Part shown: piece after piece, positions 57,021 through 64,000 of the stretch | Numbering within the stretch: the stretch's first letter is position 1 | Layout: each line of letters starts with the position of its first letter | DNA from: an uncultured Collinsella sp. | Lineage (GTDB): Bacteria > Actinomycetota > Coriobacteriia > Coriobacteriales > Coriobacteriaceae | Length of the DNA: 64,000 bases | Reading direction: 5' to 3' | NCBI GenBank assembly: GCA_900541665.1 | Contig: UQKV01000005.1 | Coordinates: 18,077-82,076, forward strand | Made by a program: the position numbers and the translations under genes | Notes under the pieces: model-generated | Told to the model about the DNA's origin: nothing | Seen by the model: the letters and a program-made list of their open reading frames with translations, nothing else | Databases searched by the model: none

Positions 57021-59738
57021 TCAGTTGTTATTGCCACCATCGAGCAATGCCTCAAAATCCTTCGCTGGCATGGGGCGGTAGTAGAGGAAGCCCTGAGCGT
57101 AGCGGGCGCCCATTTGCCGTAGCATGTTCGCCTGCTCATTTGTCTCGACGCCTTCGACCTCGACGGGCAGATGGAGCGACTGCGCCATCTCGAGCATCGA
57201 TGAAATGATTTGCGTGCTGCGGCCTTGATCGCGGTCGGTGGGTACAAAGGCGCGGTCGAGCTTGATGACGTCGACGTTGACGTTCTTGAGCATCGCGAGC
57301 GTGGACTGACCGGTGCCAAAATCGTCCATATAGGTCGAGAAGCCGCGGGTGTGCAGGTCGGCCGTCAGTTTGTCCACGGCCTCGGACTCTCCCGTATAAG
57401 CCGTCTCAGCGATCTCGATACGCATGAGCTCGGGCGGTAGGTTGTATTGGGCGGCAAGCGCCCCCATATGTTCGGCAACGTCGCAGGCAAGGATATCCAC
57501 GCGCGACACATTAAGCGAAACCGGAACCACACGAAGTCCTCGATCGATGCGCTTGCGCAGCCACGAGGCGACACCCTGCCAAATAAACTTGTCGAGCGTC
57601 ACCACAAAGCCGCTTTCCTCGAGTGCGGGGATAAACGTTGCGGGCGAAATGAGAGAGCCGTCCTTGTCAATCCAGCGGGTGAGTGCTTCGGCGCCAATAA
57701 TCTCACCGGTTTCCATATCGACCTGGGGCTGCAAGTGGTAGGTAATACGACCATCTGAGAGCGCGTACTGGAATTCGGTCAGCGTGCGGTGGAACGCGAC
57801 TTCGCGCTCGTACTCCGCGGGGCAGAAAATGGCAATGCGCTCCTTAAAGTCGTTTTTTGCGCGCCGATTGGTAAACATGGCCTTTGCCTGCGCATCGATG
57901 GTGATCTCCTCATTGGAGTCGATGGGGTAAACGCCCATGGACGGCCAAAAACCTACGCCGTCATCATGCCTGGCTACGGCCTCGCGCACGCGCGCATAGA
58001 CTCGGTGAACGAAATCGTGTTCAAAGGGTATGAGCAGACAAAAGTCGTCTTGCCCCCAGTATCCCGCGACACCCATGTCGGCGTTCTCGATATCCTTGAG
58101 CACCGTGCCCACATCGGCAAGCATACGGTCGCCTTCGGCCTGTCCATACCATTCGTTAAATAGGCGCATGTGGCCCATATCGACGGTGGCGATACACCAA
58201 GCGCCGTCGCGCCTTGCCTTGATGAAGGCATTGGCACGGCGCATAAACTCGCTGGGTCGGCAGAGGCCGGTGAGCATATCGATGCGTTCGGCGATTGCGC
58301 TTTTGCGCTCGACCTCGGGTATGGGGAGGCTGTCGTTGGGAACAAGCCCGCCGACCGTGCGAAGGCGACGGTCGAGTTCGCCTAAAACGGCGGTCGCTTG
58401 ATGGGTTAAGTGTTCGTAAAAGGCCGGGACGACAAGGCAGACGGGAGTAATGGTGTCGCCTGCGATTTGAACAGGAGCGAAAACGGCCTCTTTAAGGTGG
58501 CGGGTCAGTTGCTCGAATGCCTCGTGGTCCAGGTCGTTGCTGAGCACGACGAACTGGACGCTACGTGAACGGTAGACCCTGCTCCTGCCGCGGGTGATCG
58601 ACAGCATGCGGCCTGCGTATTCGGCGAGCATGTTGTCGACAGCCTCGGCTCCGTAGAGCTCGTTGAGCTTTGTCGTGCCACGAACGCGCACCGCTATAAG
58701 GCCCGTCTCGCAACGGTCGCAACGACAGGCGTCGATGGCATTGACCAACATGCGCTGCGTTCCGAGGCCTGTCGCGGCGTCGACGGTTTCGGCAAGTGAG
58801 TGGTTGACGAGCTCGCCGACATAGAGCGAGGGGACATTTTCGTCGCCGTCGATGCGAAACCCGCGAGCACGGCAGAGGACGTAGTCACCGACGGCATTGC
58901 GCACACGATACTGCATGACGCGACGGTGCTTGGTGCCGTTATAGACCTGGTCGATGTCGTTGATGTAGGCCTCGAGGTCATCGGGATGCACGCGCGTTTT
59001 CCAGTAATCGCGACAGTTGTCTATGTGCTCCGAGGGAAGGCCAAGATCGCGCAAGGCGCCTTGCGACCAAAGGGTGCGATGTTTGTCCAAGTTCTCGATA
59101 AAGAAATAGCGGCCCTCGTTGAGCATCGAAAAGGCGTCGAAAATGCGATCGCTTATTTCGAAGTCGTCGGTGTGGACTTGCGAGATATTGCGCCGATCAA
59201 GGTGTACGGCATGACGTAGCTTGTAGTCGTACATGCGATGGTCGGCATCGAGCGTCATGCGATTGGAAGCTTCGCCCAGGGCAGGGTCGGCATGTGACAC
59301 TCCGTAGCTAAACGAGCGGGGCATCTCGGAATCGTTGTTTTTGAGCAGAACCGTTCGGCAGTGTTTCAGACGTTCGGCGAGGTCGTCCTCGGTTGCAATC
59401 GTAGATAGGATGGCAAACTCGTCGCCGCCTATGCGAAACGCCGCTTCGCCCACCTTCATATACAGCTTAAGATAGAGACTTACCTGCAAGATATAGCGGT
59501 TGCCCTCGTCATGCCCAAAGACGTCGTTGCAGTGCTTGAGATTGTCGATATCGATGAACGCCATGGTAACGGGGGCGTCCTGCTCCCAGAGCTCCTCGAG
59601 GGAACGGGCAAAGCCGCCACGGTTGCCAAGCCCGGTAAGCTGGTCGGTAAAGGCCGTCCTGATCAGATCCTCCTGACGCTCGAGAAGGTCACGGACGGTC
59701 TTTTCGAGCGTTTCGGTGTAATTGCTGACAGTATCCAT
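57021..59738 (-). CDS. GGDEF-PAS-GGDEF-GGDEF-EAL cyclic-di-GMP protein
   Basis: 905 aa. Domain 1 is an intact GGDEF (AFIDIDNLKHCNDVFGHDEG; FRIGGDEFAILST). Then a PAS-like block (RYFFIENLDKHRTLWSQGAL), a degenerate GGDEF (AVRVRGTTKLNELYGAEAVD) and a third degenerate one (ATVDMGHMRLFNEWYGQAEG with GQDDF in place of GGDEF). The C-terminus is an EAL domain with all key residues: GAEALTRW, SLNVSRVD, IEIAET, DDFGTGQST, VIKLDRAF, VEGVETNEQ and QGF. Both synthesis and hydrolysis of c-di-GMP look possible. It shares domain order with the next gene and is likely a paralogue of it fused to EAL. Confidence 0.9.
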   Translation of the reverse strand: MDTVSNYTETLEKTVRDLLERQEDLIRTAFTDQLTGLGNRGGFARSLEELWEQDAPVTMAFIDIDNLKHCNDVFGHDEGNRYILQVSLYLKLYMKVGEAAFRIGGDEFAILSTIATEDDLAERLKHCRTVLLKNNDSEMPRSFSYGVSHADPALGEASNRMTLDADHRMYDYKLRHAVHLDRRNISQVHTDDFEISDRIFDAFSMLNEGRYFFIENLDKHRTLWSQGALRDLGLPSEHIDNCRDYWKTRVHPDDLEAYINDIDQVYNGTKHRRVMQYRVRNAVGDYVLCRARGFRIDGDENVPSLYVGELVNHSLAETVDAATGLGTQRMLVNAIDACRCDRCETGLIAVRVRGTTKLNELYGAEAVDNMLAEYAGRMLSITRGRSRVYRSRSVQFVVLSNDLDHEAFEQLTRHLKEAVFAPVQIAGDTITPVCLVVPAFYEHLTHQATAVLGELDRRLRTVGGLVPNDSLPIPEVERKSAIAERIDMLTGLCRPSEFMRRANAFIKARRDGAWCIATVDMGHMRLFNEWYGQAEGDRMLADVGTVLKDIENADMGVAGYWGQDDFCLLIPFEHDFVHRVYARVREAVARHDDGVGFWPSMGVYPIDSNEEITIDAQAKAMFTNRRAKNDFKERIAIFCPAEYEREVAFHRTLTEFQYALSDGRITYHLQPQVDMETGEIIGAEALTRWIDKDGSLISPATFIPALEESGFVVTLDKFIWQGVASWLRKRIDRGLRVVPVSLNVSRVDILACDVAEHMGALAAQYNLPPELMRIEIAETAYTGESEAVDKLTADLHTRGFSTYMDDFGTGQSTLAMLKNVNVDVIKLDRAFVPTDRDQGRSTQIISSMLEMAQSLHLPVEVEGVETNEQANMLRQMGARYAQGFLYYRPMPAKDFEALLDGGNNN

Positions 59739-60012
59739 GTTCTAAGCGGCTTTCTGAGGTCGGGGCGGATTGCGTCGGGCGAGCTCGTTGTGCACACGCG
59801 TTGATGTTCGGCGCTTTGCGTGTATCCAGGCCCCCGCCTCGCTGCGTTGTTGGGTTACTTTACCGGCTAATGTTCGCTGTTGATAACTACTGCGTAGTAT
59901 AAACAACAGCACACAATTATATATGGGTGCACATGCTGTGGGCGGCCATTATTCGACAAACGGCAGCGCGACGATGCGATGTCCGATAAAAATGCGACTG
60001 AGACGATATATG
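59739..60012. other. Divergent intergenic region, c-di-GMP gene and patatin gene
   Basis: About 320 bases to the patatin start. Contains ACTAC TGC GTAGT (59886-59898), a short palindrome in an AT-rich patch, and runs of pyrimidines. No gene seen. Confidence 0.5.
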
Positions 60013-60041
60013 TTGACGGGTATACTTGTCCCGGTTTTAAA
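60013..60041 (+). promoter_or_regulatory. Promoter of the patatin gene
   Basis: TTGACG at 60013-60018 and TTTAAA at 60036-60041 are separated by 17 bases. The ribosome site GGAGATGG follows at about 60053. Confidence 0.5.
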
Positions 60042-60062
60042 CGCAGGAACGGAGATGGTCGC

Positions 60063-60932
60063 ATGGCACAGCCGGATACGACGCGCACGGTGGGGCTGGC
60101 ACTCGAGGGAGGCGGCTACCGCGGTATGTATACGGCGGGCGTGCTCGACGTTTGGATGGAGCACGGTTTGACCTGCGACCATATGGTGGGTGTCTCGGCG
60201 GGCGCGGCGTTTGGTTACAACTTTAAATCGCGCCAGATTGGCCGCGCCATTCGCTACAACAAGGCCTATTGTGCCGACAAGCGCTATGCAAGCGTGACAA
60301 GCTGGTTGCGAACCGGCGATATGTTCAATGCCGATTTTGCCTATCACGAGGTGCCCATCGAGCGCGATCCCATCGACCTGGAGACATATCGCGCCTGCCC
60401 CATGCGGTTTACGTGCGTGTGTACCGATATCGAGACGGGCAAGGCCGTCTACCACGACCTGCCCTATGGCGACGAGAGGGATATCGAGTGGATCCGGGCA
60501 TCGTCGGCGATTCCTGTGGCGACGCGTCCTGTCGCCATTGAGGGCCGTAAGTACCTGGATGGCGGCGTGGCCGATTCCATTCCCAGTGCATGGCTGTTTG
60601 CGCAGGGGTATGACCGCAATATCGTGGTACTCACGCAGCCGGCTGGTTTTGTGAAACAGCCGAACAGCGTGATGCCCATGCTGCGGCGCGTGTTTCGTCA
60701 CTACCCGGAGTTTGTCGCAGCGCTTGAGCATCGGCATGAGGTCTACAATGCCACGCTCGATGACCTGGCACGTCGCGAGGCTACCGGCGAGGTCTTTGTG
60801 GTGCGTCCGAGCGAATCGGTGAAGGTGCCGTCGCTGTGCCGCGAACCGGATGAGCTCGAGCGCATCTACCAGGTCGGTCGCCGCGATGCGGAGGCGACCT
60901 TGCCCACGCTGGAAGCGTATCTGGCGGGGTAA
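60063..60932 (+). CDS. Patatin-like phospholipase
   Basis: 289 aa from ATG 60063 with GGAG upstream; a longer frame from 59979 has no site. Oxyanion hole GGGYRG (16-21), nucleophile elbow GVSAG with Ser45, and DGG in KYLDGGVADSIPSAWLF (the catalytic Asp). This Ser-Asp dyad defines patatin-like lipases, which hydrolyse phospholipids or acylglycerols. The C-terminal 80 residues have a Cys and charged helices. It is monocistronic and followed by a hairpin at 60944. Confidence 0.92.
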   Translation: MAQPDTTRTVGLALEGGGYRGMYTAGVLDVWMEHGLTCDHMVGVSAGAAFGYNFKSRQIGRAIRYNKAYCADKRYASVTSWLRTGDMFNADFAYHEVPIERDPIDLETYRACPMRFTCVCTDIETGKAVYHDLPYGDERDIEWIRASSAIPVATRPVAIEGRKYLDGGVADSIPSAWLFAQGYDRNIVVLTQPAGFVKQPNSVMPMLRRVFRHYPEFVAALEHRHEVYNATLDDLARREATGEVFVVRPSESVKVPSLCREPDELERIYQVGRRDAEATLPTLEAYLAG

Positions 60933-60943
60933 GGGTCGCATGC

Positions 60944-60989
60944 GGAAAGCGCACCCCGGAATGGAGGTCCAAACTGGGATGCGCTTTCC
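60944..60989. terminator. Hairpin between convergent patatin and thiE genes
   Basis: GGAAAGCGCA at 60944-60953 pairs with TGCGCTTTCC at 60980-60989. The 26-base loop is long and no T-run follows, so efficiency is uncertain. Confidence 0.5.
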
Positions 60990-61033
60990 ATTACTGAAGA
61001 TGTGAGGCTGCGGATCAGCTGCTCGGCTTATGC

Positions 61034-61729
61034 CTATGCCTGCTGCCAGGTGTCGACAAGCTCTTTGGCGGCGGCGTAGGGGTCGTCGGCACTGCAGACC
61101 GCGCTCACCACAAAGAAGCCATCGACGCCGGTGGCCTTGAGCTGCGGCAGGTCGGCCGTCTTGACGCCGCCGCCCACCACGATGGGCACGGGGCTTGCCG
61201 CGTGGAGGGCGGCCAGGTCCTCAAAGCTCTTGGTGATGATGGAGCCATCGGCTGCGCGTCCGCAATCGCGCTTGGTCTCGGTCTCGTGGAGCGGGCCGAT
61301 GCCCAGGTAGTCGACCAGGCTCATGTCGGCGGTCTTGACGTACTCGAGCATCTCCTCGCAGCGGGCCGAAAGGCCCACGATGGCGTCGGGCCCCAGCAGC
61401 TTGCGGCAGACCTCGACGGGAATATCGCTCTGGCCCACGTGCACGCCGTCGACGGCAATGCCCTGCTCGCGCGCGGCGAGTACGCAGTCCAGGCGGTCGT
61501 CAATCAGCAAGGCGACCTGACCGGTCTTGCCAGCCTGTGCGATTGCCTGCGCGGCGTCGCCGGTCAGTGCGATGATCTCGCGGGCGCTTGCCACCTTGGA
61601 ACGCACCTGGATGCAGGTAAAGCCTGCGTCGAGTGCCTGGGCCACCACATCGCCCACGGGACGTCCCAGCGTGTTTTCGGGGCCGAGTACCAGGTAGGCC
61701 GAGATATCAAGGTTGTCGCGGATGCTCAT
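61034..61729 (-). CDS. thiE: Thiamine-phosphate synthase
   Basis: 231 aa. Joins the thiazole and HMP-pyrophosphate units into thiamine phosphate. The TIM-barrel signatures are CIQVRSKVASAREIIAL, VALLIDDRLDCVLAAREQGI, DGVHVGQSDIPVEVCRKLLG, VGLSARCEE, YLGIGPLHETETKRDC and PIVVGGGVKTADLPQLKATG. The usual CPxxIGxS element is replaced by GLSAR. It is last in the leftward operon (thiM, thiamine-binding protein, thiE). Its ATG overlaps the thiamine-binding gene's stop. Confidence 0.94.
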   Translation of the reverse strand: MSIRDNLDISAYLVLGPENTLGRPVGDVVAQALDAGFTCIQVRSKVASAREIIALTGDAAQAIAQAGKTGQVALLIDDRLDCVLAAREQGIAVDGVHVGQSDIPVEVCRKLLGPDAIVGLSARCEEMLEYVKTADMSLVDYLGIGPLHETETKRDCGRAADGSIITKSFEDLAALHAASPVPIVVGGGVKTADLPQLKATGVDGFFVVSAVCSADDPYAAAKELVDTWQQA

Positions 61730-62067
61730 CGTGCTTCCTCCTGCTTTTTGATCTGCGCTTCCATGCGCTCGAGTTTGCCGGTCATGGTGTCGGTAAATCC
61801 GGGTCGAATATCGGCCTTGAGCACGACTTCGGTGCGGATGCCCTTGCTCGCCAACACAAAGGTCGCGTCGCGCACGACCTGCATGACCTCGTCCCAGTCG
61901 CCCTCGATCTCGGTGAACATCGAGGTGGTGCGGTTGGGAAGGCCGCTCTCGCGAATGACGCGCACGACCTCGGCGACCTCGGCGGACAGCTCGTCGCCGG
62001 TGCCACACGGGGCGATGGCCACAGCGACGAGCGTGTTCATGCCGGTATTGGTTGCAGGCTCGGACAT
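61726..62067 (-). CDS. MTH1187/YkoF-like thiamine-binding protein
   Basis: 113 aa. VAVAIAPCGTGDELSAEVAE, VVRVIRESGLPNRTTSMFTE and IEGDWDEVMQVVRDATFVLA give the ferredoxin-like fold of this family. Members bind thiamine or a precursor and usually sit in thiamine operons under TPP riboswitches, as here. ATG at 62067 is 3 bases after the thiM stop; 4-base overlap with thiE. The biochemical task is not settled; precursor binding or a chaperone role is likely. Confidence 0.9.
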   Translation of the reverse strand: MSEPATNTGMNTLVAVAIAPCGTGDELSAEVAEVVRVIRESGLPNRTTSMFTEIEGDWDEVMQVVRDATFVLASKGIRTEVVLKADIRPGFTDTMTGKLERMEAQIKKQEEAR

Positions 62068-62070
62068 GGC

Positions 62071-62910
62071 CTATGCCTCCTCGAGCTCGAGTTGGTTATC
62101 GGCGATGTCCTGGGCGGTTGCGCGGTAGAGCTCGTCGATAAAGGCGACCTTAAAGCTTGCCGGGGCGTCGGCGACAGCGGCGGCACGCGTGCCGGCCACG
62201 TTGTAGATGGCGGTGCCGCAGACGGCTGCCGTAAACGGGTCGGCAGCGCAGGCGTACACGGCCAGCACGCCGCCCTGCGAGCAGCCGCAGCCGGTGATCT
62301 TGGACATGAGCGGGCTGCCGCCGTGGGACTTGGCCACGGTCGTGCCGTCGGTGATCAGGTCGACTTCGCCCGAGACCACTACGGCGCCGCCGGTGTAGCG
62401 AGCGAGCGCCACAGCGGCATCGCGGGCGGCGTCGACCGTGTCGGTGGTATCGACACCGCGCACGCGGCTCAGATCAGCCGCCTCGCCCTCAAGACCCCAC
62501 AGGCCGGCGAGCGCGATGATCTCGGAGGCGTTGCCGCGCACGATGGCGGGCTTGTACTGCTTGAGCTCGTTTACCAGCTGGGTGCGCAGGCTGCCGATGC
62601 CCAGGCCCACCGGATCGAGCACCCAGGGCTTGCCGGCGTCGTGTGCCGCCTTGGCCGCGCGGGGAATCGTCTGCTCGTAGATGGGGAAGAGCGTGCCCAT
62701 ATTGAGATAGATGGCGCCGCCGCCGGCAACGAGTGCCTCGCCCTCGTCGGGCAGATAGACCATGGCGGCCGAACCGCCCACGGCGAGCTGCGCGTTGGCG
62801 ACAAAGTCGATCGTCACCGTGTTGGTGATGGAGCCGGCCATCGGATTGGTGGCGCGAATCTCCTCCACGGCTTTGACCACATTTTGCTTAAGCTGTTCCG
62901 AATCAATCAC
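62071..62910 (-). CDS. thiM: Hydroxyethylthiazole kinase
   Basis: 279 aa started by GTG at 62908-62910, AAGGAGG 8 bases upstream. A longer ATG frame to 63024 runs through the riboswitch and is rejected. ThiM salvages thiazole by phosphorylation. Family motifs: NTVTIDFVANAQLAVGGSAA, LDPVGLGIGSLRTQL, ATxRGNASEIIAL-like IVRGNASEIIALAG, and the anion hole GCGCSQGGVLAVY with the catalytic Cys region. Together with thiE it forms a salvage route. Preceded by a TPP riboswitch and a terminator hairpin. Confidence 0.93.
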   Translation of the reverse strand: MIDSEQLKQNVVKAVEEIRATNPMAGSITNTVTIDFVANAQLAVGGSAAMVYLPDEGEALVAGGGAIYLNMGTLFPIYEQTIPRAAKAAHDAGKPWVLDPVGLGIGSLRTQLVNELKQYKPAIVRGNASEIIALAGLWGLEGEAADLSRVRGVDTTDTVDAARDAAVALARYTGGAVVVSGEVDLITDGTTVAKSHGGSPLMSKITGCGCSQGGVLAVYACAADPFTAAVCGTAIYNVAGTRAAAVADAPASFKVAFIDELYRATAQDIADNQLELEEA

Positions 62911-62929
62911 TGCACATGCCTCCTTGGCA

Positions 62930-62962
62930 TAGAAAAGGGGCGCTGTGCATAGACAGCGCCCC
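62930..62962 (-). terminator. Riboswitch-controlled terminator hairpin
   Basis: On the minus strand GGGGCGCTGTC pairs with GACAGCGCCCC-type sequence around TATGCACA-like loop, then TTTTCT. It lies between the TPP aptamer and the thiM ribosome site, so transcriptional attenuation is likely. Confidence 0.75.
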
Positions 62963-62974
62963 TGTAAAGGCGGC

Positions 62975-63064
62975 ATGCTCCCTACGCCAGCATTAACTGA
63001 CAGGTTCAAAGGATTGGGCCCCATGCCCTCTCAGCCTTGTGGTTTGCACCGCCGGCACTCCCGC
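62975..63064 (-). promoter_or_regulatory. TPP (THI-box) riboswitch
   Basis: On the minus strand the THI-box elements follow in order: GGGAGTGCCGGCGG near 63062, CTGAGAGGG (about 63033), CCTTTGAACCTG (about 63010) and GCTGGCGTAGGGA (about 62985). It controls thiM, thiamine-binding protein and thiE. Thiamine pyrophosphate binding would favour the downstream terminator. Confidence 0.93.
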
Positions 63065-63094
63065 ATCGAATCTGTTGTTCCCTATACTAGCGCA

Positions 63095-63195
63095 CCTGCC
63101 AAAAAGGGACAGGTTTATTTTGGCAGGTAACAACTGGGACTTTGCGTTTTCCCAGATGAAACCTGCCGAAATAAACCTGTCCCTTTTTGGCAGGT
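63095..63195. repeat. Palindromic repeat family C, two inverted copies (101-bp cruciform)
   Basis: ACCTGCCAAAAAGGGACAGG (from 63095) recurs in inverted form ending at 63195 (CCTGTCCCTTTTTGGCAGGT). Each copy is itself a small palindrome; a 32-base centre has TGGGA...CCCA. The whole could fold into one 35-bp stem. Related to 43109-43147. Confidence 0.9.
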
Positions 63196-63198
63196 CGG

Positions 63199-63204
63199 TA
63201 CAAT
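63199..63204 (+). promoter_or_regulatory. Possible minus-10 (TACAAT) of the HAD gene
   Basis: GGTACAATAG at 63197-63206, 32 bases before the ATG at 63236. No minus-35 match; it starts inside the palindrome's edge. Confidence 0.35.
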
Positions 63205-63235
63205 AGATGGGATTAAGAATGACCGAGGGGACCTT

Positions 63236-64000
63236 ATGATCAAACTTGTGCTGACCGATATGGACGATACACTGATTCCAGCCGGGCATGACGGCGCCAG
63301 TGACTACGCCATTGAGGGTATTCATGCCATGCAGGCGGCGGGTCTGCACTTTGGCCCGGTTTCGGGTCGCCAGCCGTCCGCGATGGGCTGGATGTTCAAA
63401 AATCGTTCCGAGTGCTTTTCGACCGGTGCGTTCTGCAACGGCCAAGTCATGTTTGTCGACGGTCAGGCGGTCGCTTCGCGCGCGACCGACAACGATGCCC
63501 TGATGCGTCTGGCCGATTACCTCGAGCAAGAGACCGACGATACCTATCTAAAGGTCTACAGCCTGGGTGACGACTTTTGGGATAACGATGCCTATTGCGT
63601 GACGAGCGACCCCGAGCGCGTGCGTCGCGCCATGGAGTCGGGTGGCAACGCATGGCTCAAAGGCGAAGAGGCTCCGTGCCGTCCCGTTGTCGATGATGCC
63701 CCGGTATACAAGGCGAATATCTGGAGCGCCCGCTCGCGCGAGGAGCTCGCGGAGCTACGTGAGCGCGTTGCCGCTGAGGTACCGGAGCTCTCACTCGTGT
63801 TTCCCAACAATCGTGTGCGCCTGTTCGATATCCTTCCAGCAGGTTGGGACAAGGGTTGCGCCGCGCTGGAGCTGGCACGCGCTTTGGACCTGACGCTCGA
63901 CGAGGTGGCCGTATTCGGTGATTCCGATAACGATCTGCCAATGATCGATGCCGTTCCCAACTCCGTTGCAGTCGCCAATGCCAATGAGGCTGTCACGGCT
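63236..64000 (+). CDS. HAD superfamily (Cof-type) phosphatase, 3' end outside window
   Basis: 255 codons are present and the frame is open at the edge. ATG 63236 after GAGGGGACC. Motif I is LVLTDMDDTLIP (Asp8, Asp10), motif II region HFGPVSGRQPSAMGWMF, motif III Lys in AGWDKGCAALELARAL, and motif IV AVFGDSDNDLPMIDA. The Cof/YbiV type cap domain lies between. It probably dephosphorylates sugar phosphates, FMN or PLP. Downstream of the riboswitch region on the opposite strand. Confidence 0.92.
   Translation, partial: MIKLVLTDMDDTLIPAGHDGASDYAIEGIHAMQAAGLHFGPVSGRQPSAMGWMFKNRSECFSTGAFCNGQVMFVDGQAVASRATDNDALMRLADYLEQETDDTYLKVYSLGDDFWDNDAYCVTSDPERVRRAMESGGNAWLKGEEAPCRPVVDDAPVYKANIWSARSREELAELRERVAAEVPELSLVFPNNRVRLFDILPAGWDKGCAALELARALDLTLDEVAVFGDSDNDLPMIDAVPNSVAVANANEAVTA

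Overview
The window looks like chromosome from a high-GC anaerobic Actinomycetota, most like Collinsella or a close relative (Coriobacteriia). I base this on the roughly 58-60 % GC, the strong AAGGAG-type ribosome sites, a TPR-LuxR orphan regulator, the CXXC small protein / NapH-like / TlpA module and the general flavour of the proteins. The genus is an inference, because there is no rRNA or ribosomal protein gene to anchor it. I found no rRNA, tRNA, CRISPR array or intact transposase.

Layout. 1-3779: leftward LuxR regulator followed by a very large exported protein that runs off the left edge. 4054-7151: an eroded patch with PadR, a DUF1700-like membrane protein, an ABC ATPase cut off after Walker A, an IS3-like transposase tail, a PH-domain protein, and two broken genes (an unknown protein and an arginase-family enzyme) joined head-on at about 6830. 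7152-11095: two-component system divergent from a three-gene redox module (48-aa CXXC protein, polyferredoxin membrane protein, TlpA-like lipoprotein). 11349-14603: MacB/FtsX-type ABC transporter. 14604-19858: repeats, a membrane protein, Dus, and a leftward toxin/antitoxin/unknown island lying between two 109-bp direct repeats. 19859-23185: glutaredoxin, XRE-TipAS regulator, TrmO and a MalY-type aminotransferase. 23330-29784: a substrate-binding lipoprotein with a hybrid histidine kinase, then a second hybrid kinase with its own periplasmic binding domains. 30029-34510: ion channel, LOG protein, ClC, and a GntR-controlled ABC exporter. 34726-45694: PrfC, a YhhQ-like transporter, SDR, Ung, EamA/LysR pair, MATE pump, RlmA, RsmJ and small proteins. 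46000-52995: Tet(M)-like GTPase, AAA ATPase, GNAT, UvrA2-type ATPase and TrmL. 53091-59738: CobW GTPase, ArsC/Spx-like protein, flavoprotein and two cyclic-di-GMP proteins. 60063-64000: patatin, a TPP-riboswitch-controlled thiamine operon, and a HAD phosphatase that runs off the right edge.

The strongest non-coding theme is four or five families of short palindromic repeats (AATGTGACAAAGGG-type, TCATTGGGGACGTTC-type, ACCTGCCAAAAAGG-type, GCATCCAAAG-type) plus a 182-bp fold-back element. They sit in gene-end gaps, some touch stop codons, and one composite is present twice as the direct repeat flanking the toxin-antitoxin island. The candidates most worth follow-up are that island, the CXXC/polyferredoxin/TlpA redox module with its divergent two-component system, and the paired binding-protein/hybrid-kinase sensors.
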